This document shows positions 24,053-35,810 of a stretch of DNA of 64,000 nucleotides, one piece after another. Each line of letters begins with the position of its first letter. Positions within the stretch are counted from its first letter, which is position 1. The stretch comes from Ursus arctos (lineage: Eukaryota > Chordata > Mammalia > Carnivora > Ursidae). The notes under the pieces are model-generated. The model worked only from the letters and a program-made list of their open reading frames with translations, did no database searches and was not told the DNA's origin. The translations under genes and the position numbers were made by a program. Location: contig NW_026622997.1 in assembly GCF_023065955.2 (NCBI RefSeq), positions 6,186,001-6,250,000 of the forward strand. Direction: 5' to 3'.

Positions 24053-24256
24053 TGGTGGCACCTGGGTGGCACGGTCAGTTAGGCGTCCAACTCTTTGTTT
24101 CGGCTCAAGTCATGATCTCGGGGTTGTGAGATCAAGCCCCATGTTGGGCTCTGAGCTGAGCGTGGAGTCTGCTTAAGATTCTCTCTCTCCCTCTGCCCCT
24201 CCCATTCACGCTTTCTCTCTTTCTCTGAAATAAATAAATAAATCTTTTTTTTAAAG
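24053..24256 (+). mobile_element. CAN-SINE (SINEC)
   Basis: Head tggcacctgggtggcacggt, body tcatgatctcggggttgtga, CT-rich segment and a tail of aaataaataaataaatc plus a T/A run. Full-length and moderately diverged. Confidence 0.92.
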
Positions 24257-24559
24257 CACACAATATTCTATTTAAAATATGGATTTTTGCTGTGTATTAA
24301 ATCAGAAATCAGGATCAGAAATTATAAATCTATTTAAATGTAAATTAATATATAATAATAGTCTACAAATGTCCTTGTATATCAAAGGACCATATTCATT
24401 CATTGCGACAGAAGATATGGATATAAGGAAACATTTTAACAACGATGTTGAAGAAGCCCAGATTTACCATGAGCGATCAATAAGACTCATGTAAAATTAT
24501 AACGTTTATATCAAATTTTACCTTCTCTGAAAGATTTCAAGACATTCCAGTGGGATAGT

Positions 24560-24750
24560 AAGTAGAAAGTCATACAGACTTAGAGTCATATTTCAATTCC
24601 GCCACTTAATTAGCCAGCAACCCTGGTCACGCCACTTACTTTCTTAACATTCTCATTGCGGGCATGGGGTTAGTAATGCTTACCTCCAGGTGCTTTTCTG
24701 AGCATGAAGGGAGACAGCACCTGTGGAAATGCCTAGCACAGTGCTCAGCG
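24560..24750 (+). mobile_element. MIR SINE relic
   Basis: MIR-like order: cttagagtcatatttcaatt, ccgccacttaattagccag, ggggttagtaatgcttacct, cctagcacagtgctcagcgc. Forward sense. Confidence 0.6.
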
Positions 24751-25346
24751 CGTTGCAGCTCCACCTGGATCGTGGCCTGTGCCCTGCTAAAGGCCTTTGT
24801 CTGACTCCAAGGAACCCTGAGACCAGTTACCCTGGTAACATGGCCCTCATTGCAGTTCCTCAACTGCTGGCTGCAACGGACATGATGCACCTTGACTGGC
24901 AGTGGGACAGAAAAGCTGCATTTCCTCCAGTAGATCTCCCCAGAGGCAGGACAGCCTGAAAACTGTGAAGGAGACAAAGCTGGACTTCAGCCTTCCCAGC
25001 ATAATCACATGGTCTCCATACTACTGGTGAAATTCTCAGTGCAAAAGACAAGAAGGCATAAAAATGAAGCAAACATCCTGGCCCACTGTCTTGAGGTGTT
25101 TCATCCATTCCTGCATACCTCAAACTTCAACCCACTTGGCCCCAACCAACTTTTCCTTTCTGTAGAGATAACAACAGAGAATCTCAGCCCCTCCACTCTA
25201 GTTCCATCCCCCATACAGGCCAAGCAGCCAGATTGTCCTAAGGAGCCCACAGAAATCCCAGATACCCCATGCTGTGCACTGGTGCAGGTGCGACAAGAGG
25301 ACCATCCAGGGCGTCAGGAAATGGAGTCGCTGAGTCATGGGCTACC

Positions 25347-25361
25347 TTTTCTTTCTCTTTT

Positions 25362-25430
<69 letters not shown>

Positions 25431-25553
25431 TCCTCCTCCTCCTCCTCCTCCTCCTTCTTCTTCTTCTTCTTCTTCTCCTTCTTCTTTCTTCTCTCTTCTC
25501 CTTCTTCTCCTTCTCCTCCTCTTCCTCTTTTTCTTTTCCTCCTCCTTCTTTTA
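25347..25553. repeat. Polypyrimidine (TTTC)n-(TCC)n-(TTC)n tract, about 207 bases
   Basis: Pyrimidine-only blocks: about 80 bases of TTTC units, then TCC units (about 25430-25453), then TTC units, then mixed CTT/CCT. A 181-codon Leu/Phe/Ser-rich frame and a reverse Lys/Glu/Arg-rich frame across it are artefacts. Capable of H-DNA and probably highly unstable in length. Confidence 0.97.
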
Positions 25554-25819
25554 AAAAATAGAATAAATTGGAATGAAAAGACTAAAAACTCCTGAGTCAT
25601 TGAGTACACTGTGTGGTAGGGTTAAGCTTTGTTTCTTGAAACTCTGGTTTCAGTCTTTGTGTGTATGTGTGTGTGTATGTGTGTGTGTGGATTAAAATTG
25701 TGTGTCTTGGTTAGGAAACTGAGAGAGAAATATAGGGCAGTCACATAGAGCTTTTACATGACGACAACAGCTTTCTGAAGAGCTGTGAAATCACAGGGGA
25801 ACAAAAAACAAACCAGTAG

Positions 25820-26035
25820 GGACAGAGAACCTGAATTCTAGTCCTGGCTGTGCTGTGTGTCCCCAGAAAAGTTCCATAATCTGTTCCATAATCTGAACCC
25901 TTTCCTCATTTGTAAAATGAAGACAATAACTCCTACTCTGCCTATGTGGCAGGACAGCTGTGTGGTTCAAATGGAACAAGGTTCACTGAACACTATGTAC
26001 ACCGCAGGACAAAGGCTGGCTGACATTAGGCATTT
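25820..26035 (+). mobile_element. MIR SINE relic
   Basis: Landmarks: cctgaattctagtcctggct, ctttcctcatttgtaaaatg, aagacaataactcctactct. Contains a local duplication ttccataatctg (25871-25894). Forward sense. Confidence 0.7.
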
Positions 26036-26039
26036 TGAA

Positions 26040-26775
26040 ATTCTAATTTATGGTGGGAAGTTCAAGTCAGGAAGGGAAGCGATGGACAACAGGAATGTTT
26101 GGGAGCTACTGGGTGACACAGAGAGTGTTACAGATCCCCCAAATCCTCATTTGTGGCATCCTTCCAGCTCTCCTATGTGTCCAGCTAGGTGACGCAGTCC
26201 AGGTGATGCCTCAGGAATCCTACCACAATGATTCTAAGCAACACCAGCAAAGGAAATTTCGTGTTTGTTCTGTTACACGTCATTGGCCCTAGGGCTAGTA
26301 TTTGATAGCACCTGAATGTCTAGTGTTGACCAGTTCTTTCTGGTTCACTCCACCCCTGCAGAGTGGTAGGAAATCCATGCAACCTCATCATTATTGATGA
26401 AGCAAGGCAAAATTAAGTGCACACCTCTTACTGGAGCGAACATTGATGTTCTTTCCATTTCATGGAAAGGTCTTGCAAAACATTGGTTCTAGTATCTTCT
26501 TGCATGAGTCATAGACTAAGGAATGAAGAAACACTTCTGAATGACAAACAAGGAAAAGAGAAAAGAAAGAAAGCTATGATGATGTGTTCTTGGAACCCAA
26601 CTCCAAGTCCGTTTACACAAGCAAAATCAACATGTAGATCTCTGTTTAGGGTATGCTGCTAAAGGACAAAACAAAACAAAAAGTCCATTCCTTTTCTTTT
26701 TCTGATTAAAAAGATAATGGAGAGTCACACAAAAATCAAATAATAAAATTAGTTCCCAAGAGGAAAAGAATGTCA
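26040..26775. other. Intergenic stretch, nothing recognised
   Basis: Unique-looking sequence. Frames of 66-111 codons have no recognisable content. No RNA gene or clear repeat. Confidence 0.45.
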
Positions 26776-27023
26776 GCATTTTAAAGTGCATCTTTCCACA
26801 CCTGTTTCTTTTACTCAGCTATCAGGTGGATAGACATAAACGTTATACAGATGTTATTTTGAAACCCACTTGTTTATACAGTGATATGTCAGAAAGCCTT
26901 AGCCATAATAGCGAATGAAGATCTAGAACACTGCGATTGGTAGTCATATAGTATTCCATCATACAGATGAAGCTTAATTTATGAATAAATTTCCCTAAAG
27001 GACATTTAAGTTGCTTCTGAATT

Positions 27024-27099
27024 TATTAGTGGGCTCTAATTGACATATAGCATTGTATAAGTTTAAAGTGTACAATGTGTTGATCTGATTCACTTATGG
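27024..27099 (-). mobile_element. Short L1 3' end fragment nested in the older L1
   Basis: 76 bases of L1 3' UTR (ctctaattgacatatagcat, aagtttaaagtgtacaatgt) flanked by the 13-base perfect direct repeat ttgcttctgaatt (27011-27023 and 27100-27112). Confidence 0.8.
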
Positions 27100-27134
27100 T
27101 TGCTTCTGAATTCTTGCTTTTATAAACAATACCA

Positions 27135-27322
27135 GGGGTGTCTGGGTGGCTCAGTCGGTTAGGCATCTGCCTTTGGCTCAGGTCATGATCTCAGGGCTCT
27201 GGGATTGAGCCCCACATCAGGCTCACTGCTCAGTGGGGAGTCTGCTTGTCCTTCTTCCTCTGCCCCTCACCCCCACTTATGCTTGCTCTCTCAACTGAAT
27301 AAATAAAATATTTTCAAAAAAC
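27135..27322 (+). mobile_element. CAN-SINE (SINEC) nested in the older L1
   Basis: Head ggggtgtctgggtggctcag, body and tail gaataaataaaatattttc. Flanked by the perfect direct repeat caataccag (27127-27135, its last base shared with the head, and 27323-27331). Confidence 0.92.
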
Positions 27323-27689
27323 CAATACCAGTATAGCATCCTTAAACATTCATCATTGTACACTTGTCCAATTATCTCCCTGGGATAAATTTCTAGGATG
27401 TGAGCCAAAACGTATTTCATTTTCAATGTTAATGCATATTGCCAAATTGCCCTGTGGAAATAGCGTGCTACGTCCCATTGCCCCAGCAATGTAGGAGAGA
27501 ACCCGTTTCTCCACACCTCACCAACAGTGGGTATCATCAATTCTTTTATCTTTTCTTCCAATCTGAAAGGTAACAAATAATATTGCACTGTTGTCTGAAT
27601 TGCATTTCTTTGATTTCAGTGAGACATTCAATATTAATCTTGCTTGTTATCAATACACATACACTACTAGTAATGATAATAGCTAACAT

Positions 27690-27895
27690 GCATTGAAAGT
27701 GTATTATGCATCAGGCATTGTGCTAAGCACCCTACAGAATTATTTTTTTAAACCTCATGATAGCCCCTCAAGGTAAGTACTATTATTATCCCTATTTCAC
27801 AGATAGAAACAAAGACATAGTAATTGGCTAAAAGTTACGACGCTAGTAGATAGTAAACCCAGAACTCAGTCCAGGTAGACCTGCCCTCAAAGCCA
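27690..27895 (-). mobile_element. MIR SINE relic
   Basis: caggcattgtgctaagcacc, ctattattatccctatttca, cagatagaaacaaagacata and cccagaactcagtccaggta are the reverse MIR order. It lies between two L1M pieces. Confidence 0.75.
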
Positions 27896-27949
27896 TGTTG
27901 TTGAGCAGGGCATTGTTCTTCCATTTACAACTTCACGCAAGTGTGCTAA

Positions 27950-28410
27950 TTCTGTTTCTTCTATGTATGCTTTTATATATGAGTTTTACGTGTTTATGGC
28001 CTTTAACCATTTTTCAATTGGAATGTTCATCTTTTCCTTATTAATTAGCAATAACTATTTTGTATCGAGAATATTGATTTTGGGGGCACCTGGGTGGCTC
28101 AGTCGGTTAAGCATTGGAATCATGGTTTTGGCTCAAGTCATGATCTCGGTATCCTGGGATCAAGCGCTCCACATCGGGCTCCCCACTCAGCAGGGAGTCT
28201 GCTTGTCTCCCTCTCTCTCTCTCTGCCCCTCCCCCGACTCATGCGCACTCTCTCTCTAAAATAAATGAATCTAAAAAAAAGAATATTGATTTGTTGTCAT
28301 TTTTTGCTAGCAACTTCTTTTCTCTCTGGAATGTACTTATACAACTTTCACTTCTGTTTATAATTAATGTAAGGACTTGAGTAATGACTGTAATAAGCCT
28401 GATGTAGTAC
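27950..28410 (-). mobile_element. Old L1M LINE relic, second piece, split by a SINE
   Basis: ttaaccatttttcaattgga and cttattaattagcaataac before the SINE, and tttgctagcaacttcttttc after it, read as reverse L1 ORF2-end sequence. Probably the same element as 26780-27660. Confidence 0.55.
28081..28280 (+). mobile_element. CAN-SINE (SINEC) with target-site duplication
   Basis: Full-length copy with head gggggcacctgggtggctca and tail aataaatgaatctaaaaaaa. The perfect direct repeat gaatattgattt flanks it (28069-28080 and 28281-28292). Confidence 0.95.
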
Positions 28411-28785
28411 CCCTGACATGGGAACAAGCGTATGCAGATTCACGAAACTGATGGTGTTAGATTTTAGTGGTAATGCAATAGTGGACACTTAAGGGGTTTG
28501 GACAACAGCACAGGGCAATGGAGAAGGGGGAGAAGTAAGAGAGAGGAGAGGCAGATAAAGTCACAAAATAGTAATCTCCCCTTTAATGGGTCTCTTTCTG
28601 AATTTCTTCCCCTTGCAGGACTTCTTCTGCCACTTTGGTCACCCCCAAGAAATAGGGTTTTATCACTTGGTATGGTTTATAGAGATCTAAATCTCTTCTT
28701 TTCATTTCCCAATTTAATCACCCTTTATTATAACAAAGATGACACTTTGGCCGTGGACCATTTCCCAGAAAGTGGAGCATATGCA
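28411..28785. other. Intergenic stretch, nothing recognised
   Basis: Unique-looking sequence. Part of a 136-codon frame (28498-28908) lies here but has no domain and runs on into a MIR relic. Confidence 0.45.
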
Positions 28786-28789
28786 AGGG

Positions 28790-28990
28790 AGAGGACGTGG
28801 GGTCAGAGGCCCCATCTTGGAGCCCTGCCAGGTGAGGACATGCTGTGTGGCCTAGCAAGTTGTTTCACTCTTTTGGCTTCCATTTCCTCATTTGCAAAAT
28901 CGGCATAATGACAACTATGTCACACAGCGGTTGGAAATTACCTAAGCAAATGTTCAAGTATTGGTGCCTCACAGGACCCTAAGTGCTCAC
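28790..28990 (+). mobile_element. MIR SINE relic
   Basis: tgtggcctagcaagttgttt, ccatttcctcatttgcaaaa, tcggcataatgacaactatg: MIR core and 3' half in forward sense. Confidence 0.7.
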
Positions 28991-31115
28991 AGATGGTCCT
29001 CTGCCCCCACCCCCACTGATTCAAGCAAAAGAGAAAGAGAGGGTTCCGTGGGATTCACAAGAGGAATGCAAAGGCTTGCTCTGACTCAGCTGCCCTGCTG
29101 TTAAACTAGAACTTCAGCTTACGTGTCTCCAAAATTGTCCCATGAGACACTGCCAGAGTTAAACAGGAAGACAGCTGACAACCTAACAACCTAACTCCAG
29201 TTGGCTTCTCCCTCTACCCCATCTGTGTGCAGGCAGCTAAAGTGCTTCCCCGCAGCCTATGTCTGTCATCCACAACCATTGCCTCAGTGGTTATTCCAGA
29301 ACAATCTCCTGGTCCCAGAAGCCTCTAACTTTGCCTTGGATTATACAGGATAGCAAAATTCTCATTTGACTATATGAGAATATATATCAGGAAGATAGAT
29401 GAGAAAGGTGATCTACTTAATTTATTATAAGGACCAAAGCAATCCCCTCATTTGCTGATAACCTACTTAATTCCCAGGCATCTCTCCCGCCCCCCACCAC
29501 ACCACTCCTTTGGCCTCAGGCTATGTTTATTATAATACTCTTCCTGTGTAAAGCATTTCAGATGTAAAAGAAAGATTCCTACCATGAATTGAGCCCTACT
29601 CTGCGAACCCTTTACACAGGAGGAAACTGAGATTCAGAGGATTGAGCAGTTTCCAAAGCCACATAACGAGACCATGACTAAAGTGCAGCTCAAACTCAGG
29701 TGCATCTTCCCCCAAAGCCCGTCCACAAAGCCCACCACGCCCTTGCCCTCTACACCTCCACAAAGCACTTTCACACCCATTAGCTCCTTGATTGTCTCCA
29801 AAATCTTTCTGAGTAGCATAATTCCCTCCCGTGGCCTCCATTTACTGATGGGAGACTGAAAGAGGCTGCAGAATATAAGCACCCCCACTGTCACCTAGAA
29901 CTCCTGGGGTTGGCCTAACCCCACCAAGGAAGCCCCCCACAGCCAGGCCCTGGGAGTGCCTGCCAGAAACATCATGACCCACTGAGAAGTTCTCTGTTGA
30001 AGGAAGACACAATGCTATATTTCGGCAAGACCTAAGTCAGTGTTGACCAACTCACTGGGGAAACCAGAATTCAAAGGCTCTGGGCCCCTCAGCCCTCCTC
30101 CCCAAGGTGGTCACTTCAGGAAGTAGGTGCTACTCCCATAGTCCTTCAGCCTGTCCCCATAGTTCATTCCACAGGTGCGTTGACTTGTAAGAAAGTTGAT
30201 CAATATAACCAGCCCCTAAAGGACACATAATAAGGCCTAAAACCAAATACAACTCCTAAGGAGGAAGCTCAGAAATGAAGCCAAAACAAACGTTGCTGAG
30301 ATGAAGGATTAGAATGAAACTACAAGAATAGCTGGCACAATGAAGATACATGCCCCGCATGATTCAAGGACATAAGATATCAAGGACAACTCATCTGCCA
30401 GAGAGGGTACCAGCTCAGTCAAGCTCATGCCATTTTACACTACTTTCAACAAGGAATCATTAAAGCTTCGAAGCATTCATATTGGAAACAGACTTTTCAA
30501 GCTGGAAGACCCTTTGGGATAAGCCAGTCCAAACCCTGTATTTAACAGTTGGCAGAACTAATGTCCACTGACTTGGTCATAGTTATATAGCTGGTCAATG
30601 GCAAAAAAAATGGCCAGAAATCAGGTAACAGAGCTCCAATAACATCTTCACACACATGTTTAAGCACTTAATCTTTCCTCCAATTCTTCTTCCTCTATAC
30701 ATAAGAGCATACACACACACACACACACACACGTGCATACTCATATGCACCTGCATCCATGCACACATACACGTATATGCGTACGTATACATACAAGTGT
30801 GCACACATGCTTCTTTGCCTGATGCCACAGACTCCATATGCCACATCCTTATCAAGCCCTTCTGAGCATTCAAACAGGAATATAATTCAGATGACCTGTC
30901 TGACCATGGGGCTTACTAAGAGAACCACTGTGCCCCAGGAGGGACCTGGTTCACTCTCAGCTTTATATTTTTATAGATTGTTCAGGCGATATTTAGCCAA
31001 TAACAGTAGTGGGCTATAGGGCAGTTAAATGACTGAGTGCAAAAATGTTCCCAAAGGGCTCAGCGTGGTGCCTGGTGCACCACAGACCCTAAATCACGTC
31101 CCAGCTGGGGATGTG
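28991..31115. other. Intergenic stretch with a MIR relic and a CA repeat
   Basis: 29580-29720 looks like a reverse MIR (caggaggaaactgagattca). A short (AC)n run lies at about 30712-30732 inside CA/TG-rich sequence. No gene recognised; 60-92-codon frames are repeat-driven or random. Confidence 0.5.
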
Positions 31116-31119
31116 TCAG

Positions 31120-31320
31120 GCAGAAGACCTGGGTGTAAATAGCAGGGGTTCTGTGGCCTGGCCATGACTCCCCCTTTCTGTTCTTGACCTTGGGCTGCTT
31201 GCCTACCCTCACTCGAGTCTGGAGTCGATATATACATAGGCCACTGCAAGGAGTAAATGAGATGACATGTTTGCTGCCTGACTCTGAGCCAACAAACAGT
31301 AAGCGCTAAACAAACAGTAA
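31120..31320 (+). mobile_element. MIR SINE relic
   Basis: gacctgggtgtaaatagcag, ttcttgaccttgggctgctt, ggagtaaatgagatgacatg and cagtaagcgctaaac, in MIR order, forward sense. Confidence 0.7.
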
Positions 31321-32495
31321 AGCAAGCAGGTTTGTGATTTGCATATGGTGGAGAAATGCCCTGTCCTGCCCCTTCCTTCCCTAAAATCCCAGGACTGCAG
31401 TTTCCTCCTTGAGGGTGATTTCTATAATTTCACAGTGCAAAGCATTGGGTGTGGCATAGAATTGGTATACAGTTCTCTTCTGTAGAAGGGAAGTTTCTCC
31501 AAACCCTTTTAAAACCCACCTAATCAGGAAGTCTTTGCCTGGGGATTCTGAACTGACTGGGGTGGGTCCTTTCTAGGTAGATACTCAGCACTTGGCCTCT
31601 ACAATATTATCTTCCAGGTAAGGTTCTTTCTGAGCATTCTCAAATCATTTCATCTGGGTTCGCTCTTCCCAAGTAGAACATAATGCCCTAAAGGGCAGTG
31701 ACCCCCATGCCAACTGAGAGAACATTTTGACCCAGTAGGAACTCAAAGGCCTGATGCCAGAATATCTTTCTTTCCACCCTAGCCAAACCTTGCGGCAAGG
31801 CCCCTGGCATCTTTTAAAAGATTCTGCTAAAAGTCTGCTAAAAGAGAGTCTGCTAAAAGTCTGTTTTCCAGACATTCAATTCTATGTGTGGGAAAAGGTA
31901 TGGGTACATCGCGATTTCCCTCTCTCTTCACACATTCTGAATATAAGCTTCTCAAAGGCCAAATGCATAAGACCAAATGCATCGCAGGAGCAAGCAGACA
32001 CTTCACAGAAGCTGTGGTCTCAAAAGCAGCTCACACTCTGGAGGTCTCACACACTCGGAGCCTACCTGGTGAAGTTCAGCTCTACTGTCGGCCCTCAAAT
32101 CTGGAAATATTAGAATCAAGAGCAACAAGAGAAGGAGAAAGAGCCATGTGTTGGAAGAGTCAACTGTGAGAAGTCCCCGCTGGCAAGGGTTAGTGTCCAA
32201 AAAGGCTCTCCATCCGTTCCATCCCTTGGCCAGTGTGAAATATTGGAACCAGACATTTGGTCCAGCCGGAGAATCTCCAAGTTCAAATTATAACCATCAT
32301 GGAAGTGGCCTAAACTCACATGAGGCCTCTGGTGTAAGTAGGTCACAGCGCACTGACACTCAATCTTTTCAGGGGAAAAGTATAGGAAATTGCCAAGGAT
32401 TCAGTACCAGACAATATATGGCTCCCGTTAGTTGCCCTCTCATACTCGGAAATCCTCATTATGTACTAAGCAGTTAGTCCAAGCTGATCGTTTCA
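31321..32495. other. Intergenic stretch with a short internal repeat
   Basis: The motif tctgctaaaag appears three times at 31822-31860 (partly spaced). The 119-codon and 109-codon forward frames have no domain. Otherwise unique. Confidence 0.45.
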
Positions 32496-32497
32496 GG

Positions 32498-32815
32498 AAC
32501 ATTATCATATTTAATTTAATCCTCACCACAATTCTTATTTCCCCCATGAGGAAACAGCTGCTAAGAGATTAAGCAGTTTGGCAAGTTAACACTGCTAGAA
32601 GGAGATAGAAGTCCATGATTGGCCTCAGCCAGACCTAAATCCAAAAGGTCCCTTTGCCACCCACTAGCAGAGGCCCCTGAAACAAGCTCTTGGAGCTTTC
32701 TTCTCCTTTGCAAACAGAGGGATGATAATATTGACCTCACAGAATTATTATGAGGATTAGATATATTAAAACAGATAGAGAGCTTAACATGCTCAGTAAA
32801 AGGTAGCTTCCCTGA
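32498..32815. mobile_element. Two MIR-type relics in opposite senses
   Basis: 32498-32620 reads as a reverse MIR (tttaatcctcaccacaattc, gaggaaacagctgctaagag). 32640-32815 reads as a forward MIR (tttgcaaacagagggatgat, ctcacagaattattatgagg). Confidence 0.55.
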
Positions 32816-34390
32816 TCGCTCCTGTTACTATTTTGTTTTCTGATGCCCCATTCCGCCTGCCCCAGCTCATGCTTTCATCCCCTCAGTAGGGCTTTAGAGA
32901 TAACAGGAGCAGCTCTCAGTTAATGCGGCCTCACACATATTAGGTTCTGGAGAAGGACAGCCTGGCTTTCTAGGGATGCCCCTGTGGCCTTTCACTTTGA
33001 CACAGCCTTGACTGCTATTACACACTTGTGTACAACCAGTTGAAGACATTTAAATTTGTGTAAGTCCCTCCATACAATTCTAGTAATCCTTAAGTGACCT
33101 GTAGAAAAATAATAAAAGATAAAGGAAATATTGACCCACCATTTGCTTGAACTGACATCAGACCTGGGATAAACCACACAGCCCCTTAAAACTACCTGCA
33201 TACAAGCCTGGCTGTGTCTCAGGGAAACCCAGGCTAAGACAAATCATTTCCTGCAAAAATTTCAACGATCACAGTTTTAAAATCAACAAACAGGACATGA
33301 GACCTTACCAAACAATGTTTCGATACCATTTCTACATTCCAGGAAACAATCTGGAAGATACGGATTGAGCATTGAAATATATAAAATTCCAGAGCATCTC
33401 AATAATTTATGTAGATAGTCAGAAATTTTGAAACAGGACTATTACCCAAGTGAGTGTATGGTTGCTGCAGCTCTACAAGAATGGTGAAAATAAAGTGTAA
33501 TTTTACTTCCCTCAAGAGAGTGAGACAAAGAGGCAAAAAGGATCAAGTCTTGTTTGGCAATGAGCCAACAACAGGCCACATCAATGCTAAGAGGTTGTCA
33601 CCACACCTGAGTGGAGATGGCTGAAGTAACTTTTAAAACATACTTTCCAGAAAGCTGAGACCAAAAATCCCACGCTAAACAAATATTTTAACTTAGAGAG
33701 GAGGAGATTACCTTCTAAGGTGTACCTGGAGTGTGGTAAAGGAAGAAATACTAATACCGCAATACTCCAAAAATAAACAGCATAGAGCTTGAGAAACCAA
33801 TATTGTGCTTTACCAAATATACAAAACATCTTGGGAGCATTCCAGAAGGACAAGGGTTAGCTGCAGATTCGTATAAGCAAGCAGACGGATTGCCTGCATG
33901 GCTCAGACCACTGCGGGGAGCACACCTACACACACGAGTTATTGAGCATACCGATGAAGATTAACCAACACACTAGACAAATGTTCCAGAGTTTCCCAGA
34001 CATTGCAGACAAATGAAATTCAAAGCAAGACACCGCAAGCAGCCTGACCCACAATAACTATCCCAAAAGCTACTTGGAAACCATCAACATTGATTCTTCT
34101 TTACAGGTGTGGTGAGTAGGGAGACTAAAGAGAACCGTTCCACTGTGTTCTACGAGGCATGGAGTGCAAATGTGTAACAACCAGGGATTAGAGGCAGGGA
34201 GCCCTGGCTAAATGAGGTTCTCCAAATCCCTAAATCTTCTGTGCCCCAATTTCCAAGTCTTACAAAATTAGGCTGATAATATCAGATTAAAAAGGCTGAA
34301 GAAATGAAAGAGTATAATAGAAAGGTGTTTGTAAAAATAATTTCATGTCTACTAGTATGAAAGCTAGGACAGACACTCGCTTTTGTTTTA
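32816..34390. other. Intergenic stretch, mostly unique
   Basis: Frames up to 88 codons only. A weak MIR-like trace lies near 34195-34290. No gene, RNA or strong repeat seen. Confidence 0.45.
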
Positions 34391-34407
34391 AAAATCCTAT
34401 GTTCACA

Positions 34408-34606
34408 AACTCATGGTTACCAGGTGGGGGTGATGGGTGACATAGGTGAAGGGGATTGAGAGGACACTTATCTTGATGAGCACTAAATAATGTATAGAAT
34501 TGTTGGGTCACTATATTGTACACCTGAAATTAATATAATTATAAATTAATATAACAATGTAAGTGGTATGTTAATTATACTGGAATTAAAATTTTTAAAA
34601 CTGAAA
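34408..34606 (+). mobile_element. Short L1 3' end insertion with target-site duplication
   Basis: Carnivore L1 3' UTR (actcatggttaccaggtggg, tattgtacacctgaaattaa, ttatactggaattaaaattt) flanked by the perfect 17-base repeat aaaatcctatgttcaca (34391-34407, 34607-34623). Confidence 0.9.
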
Positions 34607-34623
34607 AAAATCCTATGTTCACA

Positions 34624-34929
34624 GATAATATGAGTCAGCCCCATAAACTAGCCTGAAAGGAAATATTTAAACAAATTTAGGCTACAAACATCTTTTATGT
34701 GCCCTTAAGCACTACAGAAGCGTCCTTGTCTTATGACTGATAAGAAAAGCCATTCTTGCTGCTCATTGAAAGACTTAAGGTGCCTTCCCTCATGGCAGTA
34801 TCATTGAATCCAGCTTTATTAGAGCACAACCTTGAAAGTAACATGTATGAATTTATATAATTCAGGCTGGCCTCCTTTCAATTTGTAAAAATGGGCCAAT
34901 GTTTCCTTGAGCAAGTTTAAAAACACTAC
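34624..34929. other. Spacer between two L1 3' ends, nothing recognised
   Basis: AT-rich unique-looking sequence, no frame of note. Confidence 0.45.
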
Positions 34930-35300
34930 TTTTTTTTTTTTTTTTGCAACACAATAGATGGATCTAGAGGGTATCATGCTAAGGAAATAAGTCAGTCAGA
35001 AAGACAAGTACCATATGATTTCCCTCACATGTGGAATTTAAGAAACAAAACAAATGAACAAAGAAAAAAAGAGACAAACCAAGAAACACATTCTTAACTG
35101 TAGATAACAAACTGACGGTTACCAGAGGGGAGGGGAGGGGTCAGGGGGGTAAGGGTGAAATAGGTGAAAGGGATTAAGAGTACACTTATCATGATGAGCA
35201 CTGAGTAATATTAGAATTGTTGAATCAGTATATTGTACACCTGAAACTAATATAACAGTGTATGTTAATTATACTGGAATTAAGACTTAAAAAAAAAAAG
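34930..35300 (+). mobile_element. 5'-truncated L1 3' end
   Basis: After a T run (34930-34945), the L1 tail reads caacacaatagatggatcta, accatatgatttccctcaca, gttaccagaggggaggggag, tgtacacctgaaactaatat and ends in an A-rich tail at 35289-35300. The T run at the 5' side may mark an inversion or pre-existing A/T tract. Confidence 0.85.
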
Positions 35301-35810
35301 AAATAGAAATAAAAGAATAGATTACTTTTAAAAATTCATTTTTTACCAGAGTTCAAATATGTCATTGTAGTTCATATTTTGAAAACAAGTACATGCCTAA
35401 AAATAATATTTCCATTTGCATAGTCTAGAAATTCCACCTAACCAGAGACCAGTCTCTATGGCAAATTTGCAAAAAATTTTTTTAGCTTTGTGAATTTATA
35501 TTTTACAATACGAATGTACACATTTCTTTCTCTTAGATTTGAATGTTGTCTTAAAAGATTCACTTATGGAAAGCTAAACCAATATAAGGAGTACATGTAA
35601 ATCCATAACCTAAATGCCATGAACAAAAATTCTTGAGGATACTCTATCTTCAGTCATCAGAACTGAAAGCTACAGGCAAAGGAATATGTATCCCCAAATC
35701 TCATCTTCATTTATAGGAATGAGACTGTGTTAATTATAGGGTAAACCTAACCAACCAAATTTGCTTCTCCATTGGGATGTTTGGTCTTAACTATTTGTTT
35801 TCACTTAAAT
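35301..35810. other. Intergenic stretch, nothing recognised
   Basis: AT-rich sequence without frames over 60 codons or recognisable repeats. Confidence 0.45.

Larger units (their letters stand above)
26780..27660 (-). mobile_element. Old L1M LINE relic, interrupted twice
   Basis: Reverse-strand L1: agcttaatttatgaataaat, ttgccaaattgccctgtgga and tttctccacacctcaccaac are L1 ORF2-tail landmarks. It is split by a short L1 3' fragment (27024-27099) and by a SINE (27135-27322), each with a readable target-site duplication. A related piece continues at 27950-28410. Confidence 0.7.

Noticed and set aside
25009..25609. 181-codon Leu/Phe/Ser frame and 123-codon reverse Lys/Glu frame
   Set aside because: Both are translations of the TTTC/TTC/TCC microsatellite.
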